Shown in pieces: positions 1 through 7,060 of a DNA stretch of 22,020 bases (position 1 is the stretch's first letter; the number at the start of each line of letters is the position of its first letter). Where the stretch lies: positions 1 through 22,020 of IMG/VR virus record IMGVR_UViG_3300006030_000125, one strand, 5' to 3'. Position numbers and translations under genes: made by a program. This DNA is from a virus. Under the pieces are notes generated by a model. That model did no database searches and was not told where the DNA came from. It saw nothing but the letters and a program-made list of their open reading frames with translations.

Positions 1-153
1 TTAGCTCTTGGTGACTTCCCGTCTAAAGCTTTGAAGAAGTTAAATATAGATCATTTTAAGCTACCTCACCCGTCACCAAGGAATCGTCAATTAAACGACA
101 AAGTATTTGAATCATTAATATTAGAAGAGTGTAGAAGTTATATTTATGATTAA
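1..153 (+). CDS. Uracil-DNA-glycosylase-superfamily protein, C-terminal end (partial)
   Basis: The first 50 codons of the window are the open end of a gene that stops with TAA at 151-153; its start lies outside. The visible peptide contains LPHPSPRNRQLNDK (codons from about 61). HPSP followed by a basic residue and an asparagine is the pattern of the second active-site loop of UDG-superfamily enzymes, where the His contacts the extracted base. A short helix with LEECRSYIYD closes the protein, as expected for the last helix of the fold. Such enzymes normally remove uracil or damaged bases from DNA; whether this one repairs DNA or acts on modified bases cannot be judged from the tail. Its stop overlaps the alpha-glucosyltransferase start by 8 bases, so the two are probably co-translated. 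The family call is moderate because the catalytic N-terminal part is not visible. Confidence 0.5.
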   Translation, partial: LALGDFPSKALKKLNIDHFKLPHPSPRNRQLNDKVFESLILEECRSYIYD

Positions 154-1402
154 AGACATTATAGTACTATTAGCACGTGGCGTTGAAGGATGCGGCGTAA
201 CAAAACATACTGTAGAACTATGCAAGTGGTTTGAAAAAAATAACTATGCATACACAGTAGTTGCATCTAAAGACAAAGCTTGGTCGAGAAAGAAGTGTCA
301 CGAAGTAAAGAACTTACAAGAATATAAGTTCTCACTGCCATCTGAGATCGATAAGATCATAGACAGATGTAATCGTGCTGATTTAGTTATTGTCAACTCT
401 CTTCCATCCAAGAGCAACGATCGTGGTAAAGGCCATGGTGATGAGTGTGTTAATGGATTTAAACGTATATTGGAATCAGTGAATAAGTCATTTGTTCTTA
501 TTCAACATGATCATATCATGCATTCTATTAAGCGTAACGAAGCATTAAAAGAATCTATTGATAAAGCAAAAGTTATCTTTGCACACAGCAACACTGGTGA
601 TTTTGCTACTGTAGTTAATGAGCAGCATTCTACTGGAACAGCCGCATCTCTGATGAATTTTTTTGAAGAAGAGAAGAAGCCATTCTACACTTTTCAACCG
701 GGAATGATGTTTGATGAGTTGAGAGAAAAGTATTGGCGACCAATTGAAGAACAAGATCCAAAGTCGCATAAATGGATCGGAAGAACAACATCATGGAAAG
801 GCTATAACATGATGCTGGATTTCCATAATAAGTACTTAATGCCTAATGGCTACTTGACTACACTTGAAGGAATTGAAAGATCACCTGCTTTCATAGACTT
901 TAAGGCAAAACATAAAGATAGATTCATTAATTATATTAGTCCTACACCACTTGATCCCGATAACATTGATCTATCTAAACACTATGGTGACTATGCAGCA
1001 TGCTTTAGTTTGTATAAAAATGATAATATGTTGAAGAGAGCAGCAAAGACAGGATTCTGTTATCAGCTTTCTATCTTAGCACCACGATTCATCAAACACT
1101 CCATCGAGTATACACATTGCGAATTAGCAGCAATTGGAACCATTCCAGTATTTCGTAAAGAATATGGCGATGCATGCATTCATCGAGCACAGGGTAAACC
1201 ATTAACTGAATGTAAAGATAGCGGTACAATTTGGTTATCAGAAAATAACATGGCAGATGCATTAGATTCGATAAATAAACTATCGGCCGATGATGTGATG
1301 AGAGATGAGCATCGGCATATGGCATATAACTTTTATAAAGAACACCAAGATTCATCTTATGTGTTCACTGACTTGATGGTAAAGATACAAAAGCATGTTT
1401 AA
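146..1402 (+). CDS. agt: DNA alpha-glucosyltransferase (T4 Agt-like)
   Basis: This 418-residue protein is very close to the T4 Agt family (400 residues in T4), which moves glucose from UDP-glucose onto 5-hydroxymethylcytosine in phage DNA, in alpha linkage, and so shields it from host nucleases. Blocks I recognise are RGVEGCGVTK (residues 11-20), QHDH (120-123), WIGRTTSWKG (210-219), EGIERSPAFI (241-250) and EYTHCELAAIGTIPVF (321-336), spread along the whole length in the order of the GT-B fold. Length and ends match, so the gene appears intact. It starts inside the upstream UDG-like gene and overlaps the downstream methyltransferase-like gene by 8 bases; no strong SD site is seen, which fits translational coupling. 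The acceptor base in this phage is inferred: it implies a C5-hydroxylated cytosine or similar base. Confidence 0.93.
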   Translation: MIKDIIVLLARGVEGCGVTKHTVELCKWFEKNNYAYTVVASKDKAWSRKKCHEVKNLQEYKFSLPSEIDKIIDRCNRADLVIVNSLPSKSNDRGKGHGDECVNGFKRILESVNKSFVLIQHDHIMHSIKRNEALKESIDKAKVIFAHSNTGDFATVVNEQHSTGTAASLMNFFEEEKKPFYTFQPGMMFDELREKYWRPIEEQDPKSHKWIGRTTSWKGYNMMLDFHNKYLMPNGYLTTLEGIERSPAFIDFKAKHKDRFINYISPTPLDPDNIDLSKHYGDYAACFSLYKNDNMLKRAAKTGFCYQLSILAPRFIKHSIEYTHCELAAIGTIPVFRKEYGDACIHRAQGKPLTECKDSGTIWLSENNMADALDSINKLSADDVMRDEHRHMAYNFYKEHQDSSYVFTDLMVKIQKHV

Positions 1403-2585
1403 ACACGCAACTATAGTCCCGCTCATAGGTGGTGAAACAATAGGTTCAATGAAAGCATTTGGTACTCCTCCTGAGTATCTTATGTCTTATAAAGCATTCA
1501 ATAAAAATGATTCCCATATTGTCAATTATTTTCAAAATAGTATACCATATTATGTTCTAGATGACGATGCAAAACCAAATAAGAAAGTTGATGTAATTGG
1601 TTCTGTTTGTCCTTGTGCAGGATTATCGATGTTGTCTCAAGGTTATGGCGATGATAATCCTAATAACAAATGGTTACTTGAAACTACTAAGTATGTCTTA
1701 TCTGACCTTAAGCCAAAAGTCCTATGGGGCGAAAACGCGCCACAGCTGATAGGTAAAATTGGTATCAATATTCGTGCACAGATGTATAAAATTGGGCGTG
1801 ACAACGGCTATAGCATGACGATCTACAAGACACGATCTTTGCTACATGGTGTGCCTCAGGTTCGCGACAGAACGTTCTACTTTTTTTGGCAAGGCGATCG
1901 CGCACCACTATTAAATTATTACAACATTCCTCTTACACGTATTGAAGATGTTATTTTAAACATAAAGACATCTAGTCAAATGGAGCCAATCAATCCTAGA
2001 ACACCTACTGATGATCCTTATTACAAGTTTGTCCTTGAGGAAATACATGGCGGAATGAGTCATCGTGATTTTTTCAACGCGGTTGACACAGACAAAGAAA
2101 TAAATGTTGTGATGTATGCTCAAAAGATGGGATACAACTATAAACAAATTGCGGATTGGATGAACAACAGAGGATATGAAAAAGAAATTAGAAAATGTAT
2201 GTATAAGTTTGATAAGTTGAATGATGGAAAAAATGTGATGCAGAGAGGTACAACTATTCCCAAAGGTCATATCGGTGCGTTTGTAAGCCATTACCCAATT
2301 TGCTTAACACATCCCCATGAAAATAGATTCATAACTTATAGAGAAGCAATGTCGATCATGGGTATGCCAGAAGACTTTGAATTATTGAATGCTAAGAGAT
2401 CCGTTAATCATATTTGCCAAAATGTTCCAGTTCAAACTGCAGTAGACATGGCAACTGAGATACGTGAGTATCTATTAGGTAATAGAGAAATGATCAATAG
2501 CACTCATGTATTTCAGTATAACCAAAACAAAACGCATAAGGTGATGGATGAAAGGAGTTCTACTTTAGAGGAGTTTTTACAATGA
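1395..2585 (+). CDS. Divergent cytosine-C5 DNA methyltransferase-like enzyme
   Basis: The 396-residue protein shows the motif order of cytosine-C5 methyltransferases with unusual wording. Motif I is PLIGGETIGS (residues 9-18) instead of FxGxGG. Motif IV is VCPCAGLS (71-78), with Cys74 in the place of the catalytic Cys of PPCxGFS. Motif VI is GENAP in place of ENV. Motif VIII is VPQVRDR, the usual QxRxR. A variable region follows, then FITYREAMSIMGMPEDF, equivalent to the motif IX area, and motif X reads CQNVPV rather than GNAVP. Canonical members add a methyl group from SAM to C5 of cytosine. Here the gene sits 8 bases inside agt, so it may supply the C5 carbon that is later hydroxylated and glucosylated. 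The product could be methyl or another C1/C2 group; this is inference. It overlaps the next gene by ATGA. Confidence 0.8.
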   Translation: MFKHATIVPLIGGETIGSMKAFGTPPEYLMSYKAFNKNDSHIVNYFQNSIPYYVLDDDAKPNKKVDVIGSVCPCAGLSMLSQGYGDDNPNNKWLLETTKYVLSDLKPKVLWGENAPQLIGKIGINIRAQMYKIGRDNGYSMTIYKTRSLLHGVPQVRDRTFYFFWQGDRAPLLNYYNIPLTRIEDVILNIKTSSQMEPINPRTPTDDPYYKFVLEEIHGGMSHRDFFNAVDTDKEINVVMYAQKMGYNYKQIADWMNNRGYEKEIRKCMYKFDKLNDGKNVMQRGTTIPKGHIGAFVSHYPICLTHPHENRFITYREAMSIMGMPEDFELLNAKRSVNHICQNVPVQTAVDMATEIREYLLGNREMINSTHVFQYNQNKTHKVMDERSSTLEEFLQ

Positions 2586-3004
2586 TTAATTACAAGTATA
2601 ATGAAGATAGTGCGTTGCAAGAAATAAAATCATATATAGATTCTACATACAATCAGCACTATAGTGGTAAGTATCAAGCAACTGATATGATAATCGATGC
2701 AGGTCATGGTACAGGATTTTGCATTGGTAATATAATGAAGTATGCAAAGCGCTATGGTAAGAAAGATGGGCGCAATAAAAAAGATCTTTTAAAAATCATA
2801 CATTATGCAATGATTCAATTGTATGTACAAGATCATGATGCAGAAAATGAACAAATTAAGAGCGTTAAGCTTTCCCCAGCGGAAGACTCTATATTTGCTT
2901 TGCTTAAAGCAGAATCTATAACTAACGAAGCATGTTATAGAAATAAACCCATTAACCCTGTATCTAAAATGTGTCATGCGTGTGACTGTTGGAAAAGTAA
3001 ATAA
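2582..3004 (+). CDS. DUF3310-like small phage protein
   Basis: A 140-residue protein. The segment HYSGKYQATDMI, then GTGFCIGNIMKYAKRYGKKDG and DLLKIIHYAMIQLY matches the phage DUF3310 pattern (HY, then a gly/asn-rich turn before IKYxxRxGKKDG and DLxKaxxY). Members are common next to nucleotide-metabolism and replication genes; I know of no firmly established function, though nucleotide kinase has been proposed. After the core there is an acidic stretch and a C-terminal MCHACDCWKSK with three cysteines that may bind metal. The start overlaps the methyltransferase stop (ATGA) and is preceded by GAGGAG. It is part of the modification block, so a role in supplying or guarding modified nucleotides is possible but unproven. 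Confidence 0.6.
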   Translation: MINYKYNEDSALQEIKSYIDSTYNQHYSGKYQATDMIIDAGHGTGFCIGNIMKYAKRYGKKDGRNKKDLLKIIHYAMIQLYVQDHDAENEQIKSVKLSPAEDSIFALLKAESITNEACYRNKPINPVSKMCHACDCWKSK

Positions 3005-3015
3005 AGGAGAATTGA

Positions 3016-3897
3016 ATGAGTGAAGAAAATACACAACCTACTAATAATGGGTTTCAGGTTAAAGTTCCTGTAGAAGTTCTAAGACAACGTAAGTTGTTTC
3101 TTGCTACGCCGATGTATGGCGGCCAGTGTACTGGAATGTTTGCTAGATCGGTCGCTGATTTAGCAGCTCTATGCACACAATATGGTGTGCAGTTACAGTT
3201 ATACTTCTTGTTTAATGAATCTCTAATTACACGAGCAAGAAATTATTGTTGTGATGAGTTCATGCGCTCAGGCGCGACTCACTTGATGTTTATTGATTCG
3301 GACATCGGATTTAACCCTCAAGACGTAATTGCGCTTTTAGCTATTCAAGATGAAACTAGTCCTTATGACGTAATCGGTGGTCCTTATCCTAAGAAGTGTA
3401 TCTCATGGGAAAAGATCAAGATGGCTGTCGATAAGGGTGTTGCAGATGAGGATCCAAATCGTCTTGAGAAGTTTGTAGGCGACTACGTCTTTAATCCAAA
3501 GTCCGGTCAAACCCAGATTCCAATTGGACAACCGGTTGAAGTCTCTGAGATTGGTACAGGGTTCATGATGATTCGTCGTCGCACTTTTGAGAAGTATGCG
3601 GAAGCTTTCCCAGAACTTTCTTACAAGCCTGACCATGTTCGTACAGAGCACTTCGATGGTTCTCGTGAAATCATGGCGTACTTTGATTGCATCATTGATC
3701 CAGAATCAAAGCGATACTTATCGGAAGATTATATGTTCTGTTATAACGTGCAGAAGATGGGTGGTCAAGTTTGGTTCTGTCCTTGGATGCAGTTGCAGCA
3801 TGTTGGCACATATATCTTTGGCGGTTCATTGGCAGATCTTGCATCGATTGGCGCGGCAGCAACAGCAGATGCAGGACTTCTAAAGAGAAAGAAGTGA
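3016..3897 (+). CDS. GT-A fold glycosyltransferase (GT2-like)
   Basis: A 293-residue protein with the layout of a GT-A glycosyltransferase: a Rossmann-like start (KLFLATPMYGG), ARNYCCDEFMRSGATHLMFIDSDIGF carrying the DxD motif (DSD, about residues 96-98) for metal and nucleotide-sugar binding, an acceptor loop, and SEDYMFCYNVQKMGG near residue 237 with the acidic catalytic-base position, followed by QLQHVGTY with a possible metal-binding His. It would transfer a sugar from a nucleotide donor; the acceptor is unknown. Because it follows agt and the C5-methyltransferase-like gene, DNA is a reasonable acceptor, either adding a second sugar or a different one; capsid or tail proteins are the alternative. 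It starts 11 bases after the previous stop with a strong AAAGGAG. No signal peptide or membrane segment is seen. Confidence 0.75.
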   Translation: MSEENTQPTNNGFQVKVPVEVLRQRKLFLATPMYGGQCTGMFARSVADLAALCTQYGVQLQLYFLFNESLITRARNYCCDEFMRSGATHLMFIDSDIGFNPQDVIALLAIQDETSPYDVIGGPYPKKCISWEKIKMAVDKGVADEDPNRLEKFVGDYVFNPKSGQTQIPIGQPVEVSEIGTGFMMIRRRTFEKYAEAFPELSYKPDHVRTEHFDGSREIMAYFDCIIDPESKRYLSEDYMFCYNVQKMGGQVWFCPWMQLQHVGTYIFGGSLADLASIGAAATADAGLLKRKK

Positions 3898-3907
3898 GGT
3901 TAATATT

Positions 3908-4570
3908 ATGAAGTTGAGTGCAAAGACTCTACAGGTGCTGAAGAATTTCAGCACCATCAATCCTTCGATTATGTTTGAGGCAGGTAGCCAATTGGCCACC
4001 ATCTCACCTCAAAAGACAATCATGGCAAAAGCAAAGATTGATGAAGTGATCGAAACCGATTTTGGAATCTTTGATTTGAATCGATTTCTTGGAGTGCTAT
4101 CTTTATTTAATGATCCAAGTCTTTCATTTCATGAAAATTACTTGAAGATTTCGGATGGAGGTAAGAGTGTAAACTTTATCTTTGCAGACCCAATGTTGCT
4201 CATCTTACCCCCAAAGAAAGAGATTAAATTCAATGATCCATATGTTTCATTCAACCTGAGTAATGAAACATTTCAAAGTGTGATGAAGGGTGCTAGTGTC
4301 CTTCAGCTTCCAGAGATTGCAATTGAAGGAAGTAGTGGAAGACTTTATTGTAAGGCTGTTGATGTTAAGAGTCCTACTAATAACTCATTTGAAATTGATC
4401 TTCAAGAAGAATCAAAGAAGTTTAAGATTATTTTTTCATGTAACAATTTGAAACTTTTGAATAAAGATTATAATGTGATGATCACCAAAGGAATTGCTAA
4501 GTTTGTCTCGACAGATAATGAAGTTGAGTATTTTATTGCAACTGAAACAACTAGTACTTATGGGGAATGA
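3908..4570 (+). CDS. 45: DNA polymerase sliding clamp gp45
   Basis: At 220 residues this matches T4 gp45 (228) in length and layout. It starts MKLSAKTLQVLKNFSTINPS, close to the MKLSxxTxxLLKNFATIN opening of the family, then has FGIFDLNRFLGVLSLFND (the AIYDLNGFLGILSLVND block) and FADPMLL in the ADP(S/M) loop. It ends in ATETTSTYGE, like the EADSTH tail. Three copies form a ring that tethers gp43 to DNA; in T4 the same ring is the mobile activator of late transcription with gp33 and gp55. SD GAGG at 3896-3899 overlaps the stop of the glycosyltransferase. It is the first gene of the clamp / clamp-loader operon and ends in an ATGA overlap with the next gene. Confidence 0.95.
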   Translation: MKLSAKTLQVLKNFSTINPSIMFEAGSQLATISPQKTIMAKAKIDEVIETDFGIFDLNRFLGVLSLFNDPSLSFHENYLKISDGGKSVNFIFADPMLLILPPKKEIKFNDPYVSFNLSNETFQSVMKGASVLQLPEIAIEGSSGRLYCKAVDVKSPTNNSFEIDLQEESKKFKIIFSCNNLKLLNKDYNVMITKGIAKFVSTDNEVEYFIATETTSTYGE

Positions 4571-4815
4571 TGATGATTGAACAAGATAAGAATGAACTTC
4601 GTGGTGTGTTGCAAGAGATCTCAAACTCAATGACAAGGATGCATGCAGAGAAAGAGTATATCAAAGAAGCTATCACAGCTGCATCTGAGAAGTATCAACT
4701 TAATAAGAAGTTTCTTCGTAAGATGGCAAAGGTGTATCATCAAAATAATTTTACAGATGAAGTGTCTGACATGGAGGAGTTTCAGCAGCTATACGAAACA
4801 ATTGTTCTGACTTAA
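4567..4815 (+). CDS. Small DsbA-like dsDNA-binding protein
   Basis: An 82-residue helical, charged protein starting ATGATGATG; the first ATG overlaps the clamp stop. The second half (NKKFLRKMAKVYHQNNFTD, then MEEFQQLYETIV) resembles the end of T4 DsbA (a helix, YHKDN, an acidic stretch, then EELYDxV). T4 DsbA is an 89-residue double-stranded DNA-binding protein that lies near gene 33 and is linked to late transcription. Here the gene sits between 45 and 44, so a link to the clamp or to late transcription is attractive, but this is inference. Alternatives are an unrelated small replisome helper. The length agrees with DsbA; no metal or catalytic motif is seen. Confidence 0.6.
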   Translation: MMMIEQDKNELRGVLQEISNSMTRMHAEKEYIKEAITAASEKYQLNKKFLRKMAKVYHQNNFTDEVSDMEEFQQLYETIVLT

Positions 4816-4830
4816 TTGGAGTTTTATATT

Positions 4831-5772
4831 ATGATTCGTGATGATTTTTTGTGGTCTCAGGCATATCGTCCGAGGTCTGTTTCTGAGTGCATTCTTCCAA
4901 CACAGCTAAAGAACACATTTCAACAGTTTGTTGATAAGGGTTCTATTCCTAACATGCTTCTAACCGGACGTGCTGGAGTGGGTAAAACCACTGTAGCACG
5001 AGCTATGCTCGAGCAACTCGAGTGTGATTATATGGTTATAAATGGTTCAATGAATGGTAACATTGATACGTTGAGAAACGATATTAATCAATTCGCTTCA
5101 TCTATGTCTTTGATCGGAGGTAGAAAATATGTCATCCTTGATGAGGCAGATTATCTAAATCCCAACTCTACTCAACCTGCACTTAGAAATTTCATGGAAG
5201 AATTTTCTAAGAATTGCGGGTTCATCCTTACTTGTAATTTTAAGAATCGTATCATTGAGCCTCTGCATAGTCGATGTACTGTGGTTGATTTCAAGATTCC
5301 TAATAATGAAAAAGATAAGATGGCTTCTCAATTCTTAAAAAGAATTAAGACTATCTTGGATAAAGAACAGGTCGAATATGATCAATCTGCAGTTGCACAG
5401 CTTATCATTAGGTATTTTCCAGATTGGCGTAGAGTTCTAAACGAGCTTCAGCGCTACTCTGTAAATGGTAAGATTGATTCTGGAATCCTAGCCAATACAA
5501 GCGATGATAACATCAAGATGCTAATTTCTTTTCTGAAGGAGAAGTCATTTACTAATATGAGAAAGTGGGTTGGGGAAAATAGCGATATCGAATCTTCTGT
5601 CTTGTTTAGGAAGCTCTATGATATAGCTTCAACTACAATGAAGCCAGCTTCCATTCCTCAACTTGTTTTGATAATTGGTGATTATCAATATAAGGCAGCG
5701 TTCGTTGCAGATCCAGAGATTAACATCGTAGCCTGCCTAACGATGATCATGACTGAGTGTGAATTTACATGA
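4831..5772 (+). CDS. 44: Clamp loader large subunit gp44 (AAA+ ATPase)
   Basis: Starting at ATG 4831 gives 313 residues (T4 gp44 has 319). An in-frame TTG at 4816 is possible but GGAG at 4818-4821 is placed correctly only for the ATG. The AAA+ signs are GRAGVGKTT (Walker A, residues 46-54), VILDEAD (Walker B, 101-107), sensor I in ILTCNFKNR (132-140) and the trans-acting SRC finger HSRC (146-149). The N-terminus WSQAYRPRSVSECILP is the usual clamp-loader opening (W-x-x-x-YRP-x-x-x-x-(E/D)-x-I-L-P). With gp62 it opens the gp45 ring and places it on primed DNA using ATP. It overlaps gene 62 by ATGA, which keeps subunit amounts linked, as in T4. Confidence 0.94.
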   Translation: MIRDDFLWSQAYRPRSVSECILPTQLKNTFQQFVDKGSIPNMLLTGRAGVGKTTVARAMLEQLECDYMVINGSMNGNIDTLRNDINQFASSMSLIGGRKYVILDEADYLNPNSTQPALRNFMEEFSKNCGFILTCNFKNRIIEPLHSRCTVVDFKIPNNEKDKMASQFLKRIKTILDKEQVEYDQSAVAQLIIRYFPDWRRVLNELQRYSVNGKIDSGILANTSDDNIKMLISFLKEKSFTNMRKWVGENSDIESSVLFRKLYDIASTTMKPASIPQLVLIIGDYQYKAAFVADPEINIVACLTMIMTECEFT

Positions 5773-6155
5773 AACCATTTGACTATGTCAATGCGGTAAG
5801 TGATAGTAAAAAGAATTTGATGGTAGGAACCGAAAATGATGAGTTAGCTGAGAAAGGATACAATGCTTTCTTGACCAATAAATCGCTATCATATCATATG
5901 GACGTGATCTTGTATGTGAATGAGATGAATCAATATGCATCTCTAGACAACAAGTTACAGTTCGATTATTATCTCCATGGGATCACTAAAAAGAAAAGAT
6001 TTAGCAAATGGGCAAAGAAAATAAAAGATGAAGATGTTGAAGTAGTGTCTGAATGGTATGGGTGTAGTTTTGCCAAAGCCACTGAAATCTTAAAAATAAT
6101 AAATAATAAACAATTGGATTTCATAAAACAAAAATTACAAAAAGGTGGAGCATAA
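5769..6155 (+). CDS. 62: Clamp loader small subunit gp62
   Basis: A 128-residue protein in the invariant 44-62-regA position. The piece FDYYLHGITKKKRFSKWAKK aligns by eye with the HFNYLMxxVPRGKRYGKWAK block of T4 gp62, and the opening FDYVNAVSDSKKNLM resembles its N-terminal helix. T4 gp62 has 187 residues, so this is a short form that lacks much of the C-terminal region. It is the one non-ATPase subunit of the clamp loader and holds the four gp44 subunits in an open ring. The start overlaps the gp44 stop. The last 60 bases are very AT-rich and end in AGGTGGAG, the SD of regA. The call rests on both motif and gene order. Confidence 0.88.
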   Translation: MKPFDYVNAVSDSKKNLMVGTENDELAEKGYNAFLTNKSLSYHMDVILYVNEMNQYASLDNKLQFDYYLHGITKKKRFSKWAKKIKDEDVEVVSEWYGCSFAKATEILKIINNKQLDFIKQKLQKGGA

Positions 6156-6156
6156 T

Positions 6157-6552
6157 ATGAATGTAGTAGACACACTCGTAAAAGTCGAATTAGATCAACA
6201 GGAAGATTTCTTAAAGATAAAAGAAACACTGACAAGAATCGGTGTAGCTTCTAAAAAAGATAAAACACTGTATCAATCATGCCATATTCTTCATAAGCAA
6301 GGATCTTATTATATAGTTCACTTTAAAGAATTATTTATGCTGGATGGGAAACCATCCAATTTTTCAGATGAAGATAGGGCAAGAAGAAACACAATTGCAA
6401 CACTTCTAGAGCAATGGGGTTTGCTCAAGATAAATAATAAAGATCAACTAGAAAGTGGATTGGCTCCTATTAGCCAGGTGAAAATAATCTCACACAAAGA
6501 AAAAGATGAATGGGAATTGGTTGCTAAATATAATATCGGAAGAAAAAGATAA
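6157..6552 (+). CDS. regA: Translational repressor RegA
   Basis: The start is taken at ATG 6157 (131 residues) because GGTGGAG at 6144-6150 lies 6 bases upstream; an earlier in-frame GTG at 6145 lies within that SD. The sequence carries the T4 RegA core: EDFLKIKETLTRIGVASKKDK, LYQSCHILHKQGSYYIVHFKELF, then EDRARRNTIATLLEQWGLL and a final WELVAKYNIG. RegA (122 residues in T4) binds the start regions of early phage mRNAs and blocks ribosome entry, including its own mRNA and that of gp44/gp45. The start region here is likely to be self-regulated. It follows gene 62 by one base. In T4 gene 43 comes directly after regA; here about 3.5 kb of cargo genes intervene. Confidence 0.95.
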   Translation: MNVVDTLVKVELDQQEDFLKIKETLTRIGVASKKDKTLYQSCHILHKQGSYYIVHFKELFMLDGKPSNFSDEDRARRNTIATLLEQWGLLKINNKDQLESGLAPISQVKIISHKEKDEWELVAKYNIGRKR

Positions 6553-6569
6553 AGCAAAAGGAAACAGCA

Positions 6570-6989
6570 ATGACCAAATCATATGCAGATTTTATAAGCC
6601 AGCAACAAGCTAAGCTTAGAGGAGCCGGATTAGCTGATGAAGTTGTTCAAGAAGATATCGAACAAATAGATGAAGTAGGTTATCAGACAAGAAAAGATAT
6701 TGAATTTGAGCTTGGGCATGAAGATCGAGCTCGTGCCGACGCGTGGTCTAGAAGAAATAAGTGGATTCAAACGGGTGGAAGACTTTCAACGAAAGGACCG
6801 CGTCATATATTCAAATCTCATGAAAAAGCAGATCCTAATAATGTAGATCATGTTGGCATGCTTCGTAGATGGGGTGTTAAACCCACCAGTAATGGAAAAG
6901 GCTGGCATGTTGCAGCTGGGTCTATGGGTTCTGACCATATGAGAGCACTTACTGGTCAAGAACCAACAGAATGGAGCCCCAAATCTTAA
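6570..6989 (+). CDS. Unknown 139-residue protein with T4 internal-protein-like N-terminus
   Basis: I do not recognise the body of this protein. The N-terminus MTKSYADFISQQQ resembles the capsid-targeting peptide of T4 internal proteins (MKTYQEFIAEA), and residues IEQIDE-VG near 31-38 fit the (L/I)-x-E cleavage rule of the T4 head protease gp21. The rest is basic and polar (HEDRARADAWSRRNKW, GPRHIFKSHEKADP, a Gly/Trp/His-rich GKGWHVAAGSMGSDHM), with no membrane segment and no known catalytic motif. It starts 17 bases after regA with AAGGA upstream, so it can be read from the early operon, and it opens the island between regA and gene 43. An internal head protein ejected with DNA is a hypothesis. 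Otherwise it is a conserved-type hypothetical. Confidence 0.65.
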   Translation: MTKSYADFISQQQAKLRGAGLADEVVQEDIEQIDEVGYQTRKDIEFELGHEDRARADAWSRRNKWIQTGGRLSTKGPRHIFKSHEKADPNNVDHVGMLRRWGVKPTSNGKGWHVAAGSMGSDHMRALTGQEPTEWSPKS

Positions 6990-7037
6990 ATAATATTTGT
7001 TTTAACTCGTCTGTAACAATCTCCGGTTAAATAATAT
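6986..7037 (+). repeat. Two copies of TTAAATAATAT, 41 bases apart
   Basis: The 11-base word TTAAATAATAT occurs at 6986-6996, across the stop codon of the 139-residue gene, and again at 7027-7037 inside the hairpin before the PstS-like gene. It differs from the T4 late promoter TATAAATA by one early base. Both copies could be weak late promoters. Confidence 0.5.
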
Positions 7038-7052
7038 AGTGTTTAACCGGAG
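7021..7052 (+). promoter_or_regulatory. Hairpin that sequesters the SD of the PstS-like gene, with a late-promoter-like word inside
   Basis: CTCCGGTTAAA (7021-7031) is the exact reverse complement of TTTAACCGGAG (7042-7052), an 11-bp stem extended by a T-G wobble, with an 8-base loop. The right arm contains the SD CCGGAG of the next gene, so mRNA covering both arms should be poorly translated. TTAAATAA at 7027-7034 inside the left arm matches the late promoter except for one base. A start 6 bases after it, near 7040, would give mRNA without the left arm and with a free SD. In T4 the genes e, soc and 49 are known to use this arrangement. The structure is seen; the promoter use is inferred. Confidence 0.65.
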
Positions 7053-7060
7053 TAATGTTT

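Noticed and set aside
3587-3883. Second + frame of 98 residues inside the GT-A gene
   Set aside because: The GT-A frame carries the recognised motifs; this one has random composition.
4816-4830. TTG start of gp44 at 4816
   Set aside because: It would lie within the SD. The ATG at 4831 has correct spacing and gives the expected N-terminus.
6090-6125. AT-rich run near the end of gene 62 (AATAATAAATAATAAAC) as a promoter
   Set aside because: It lies in coding sequence and matches only by low complexity.
6145-6156. GTG start of RegA at 6145
   Set aside because: It overlaps the SD GGTGGAG; ATG 6157 is placed correctly and matches the family start.
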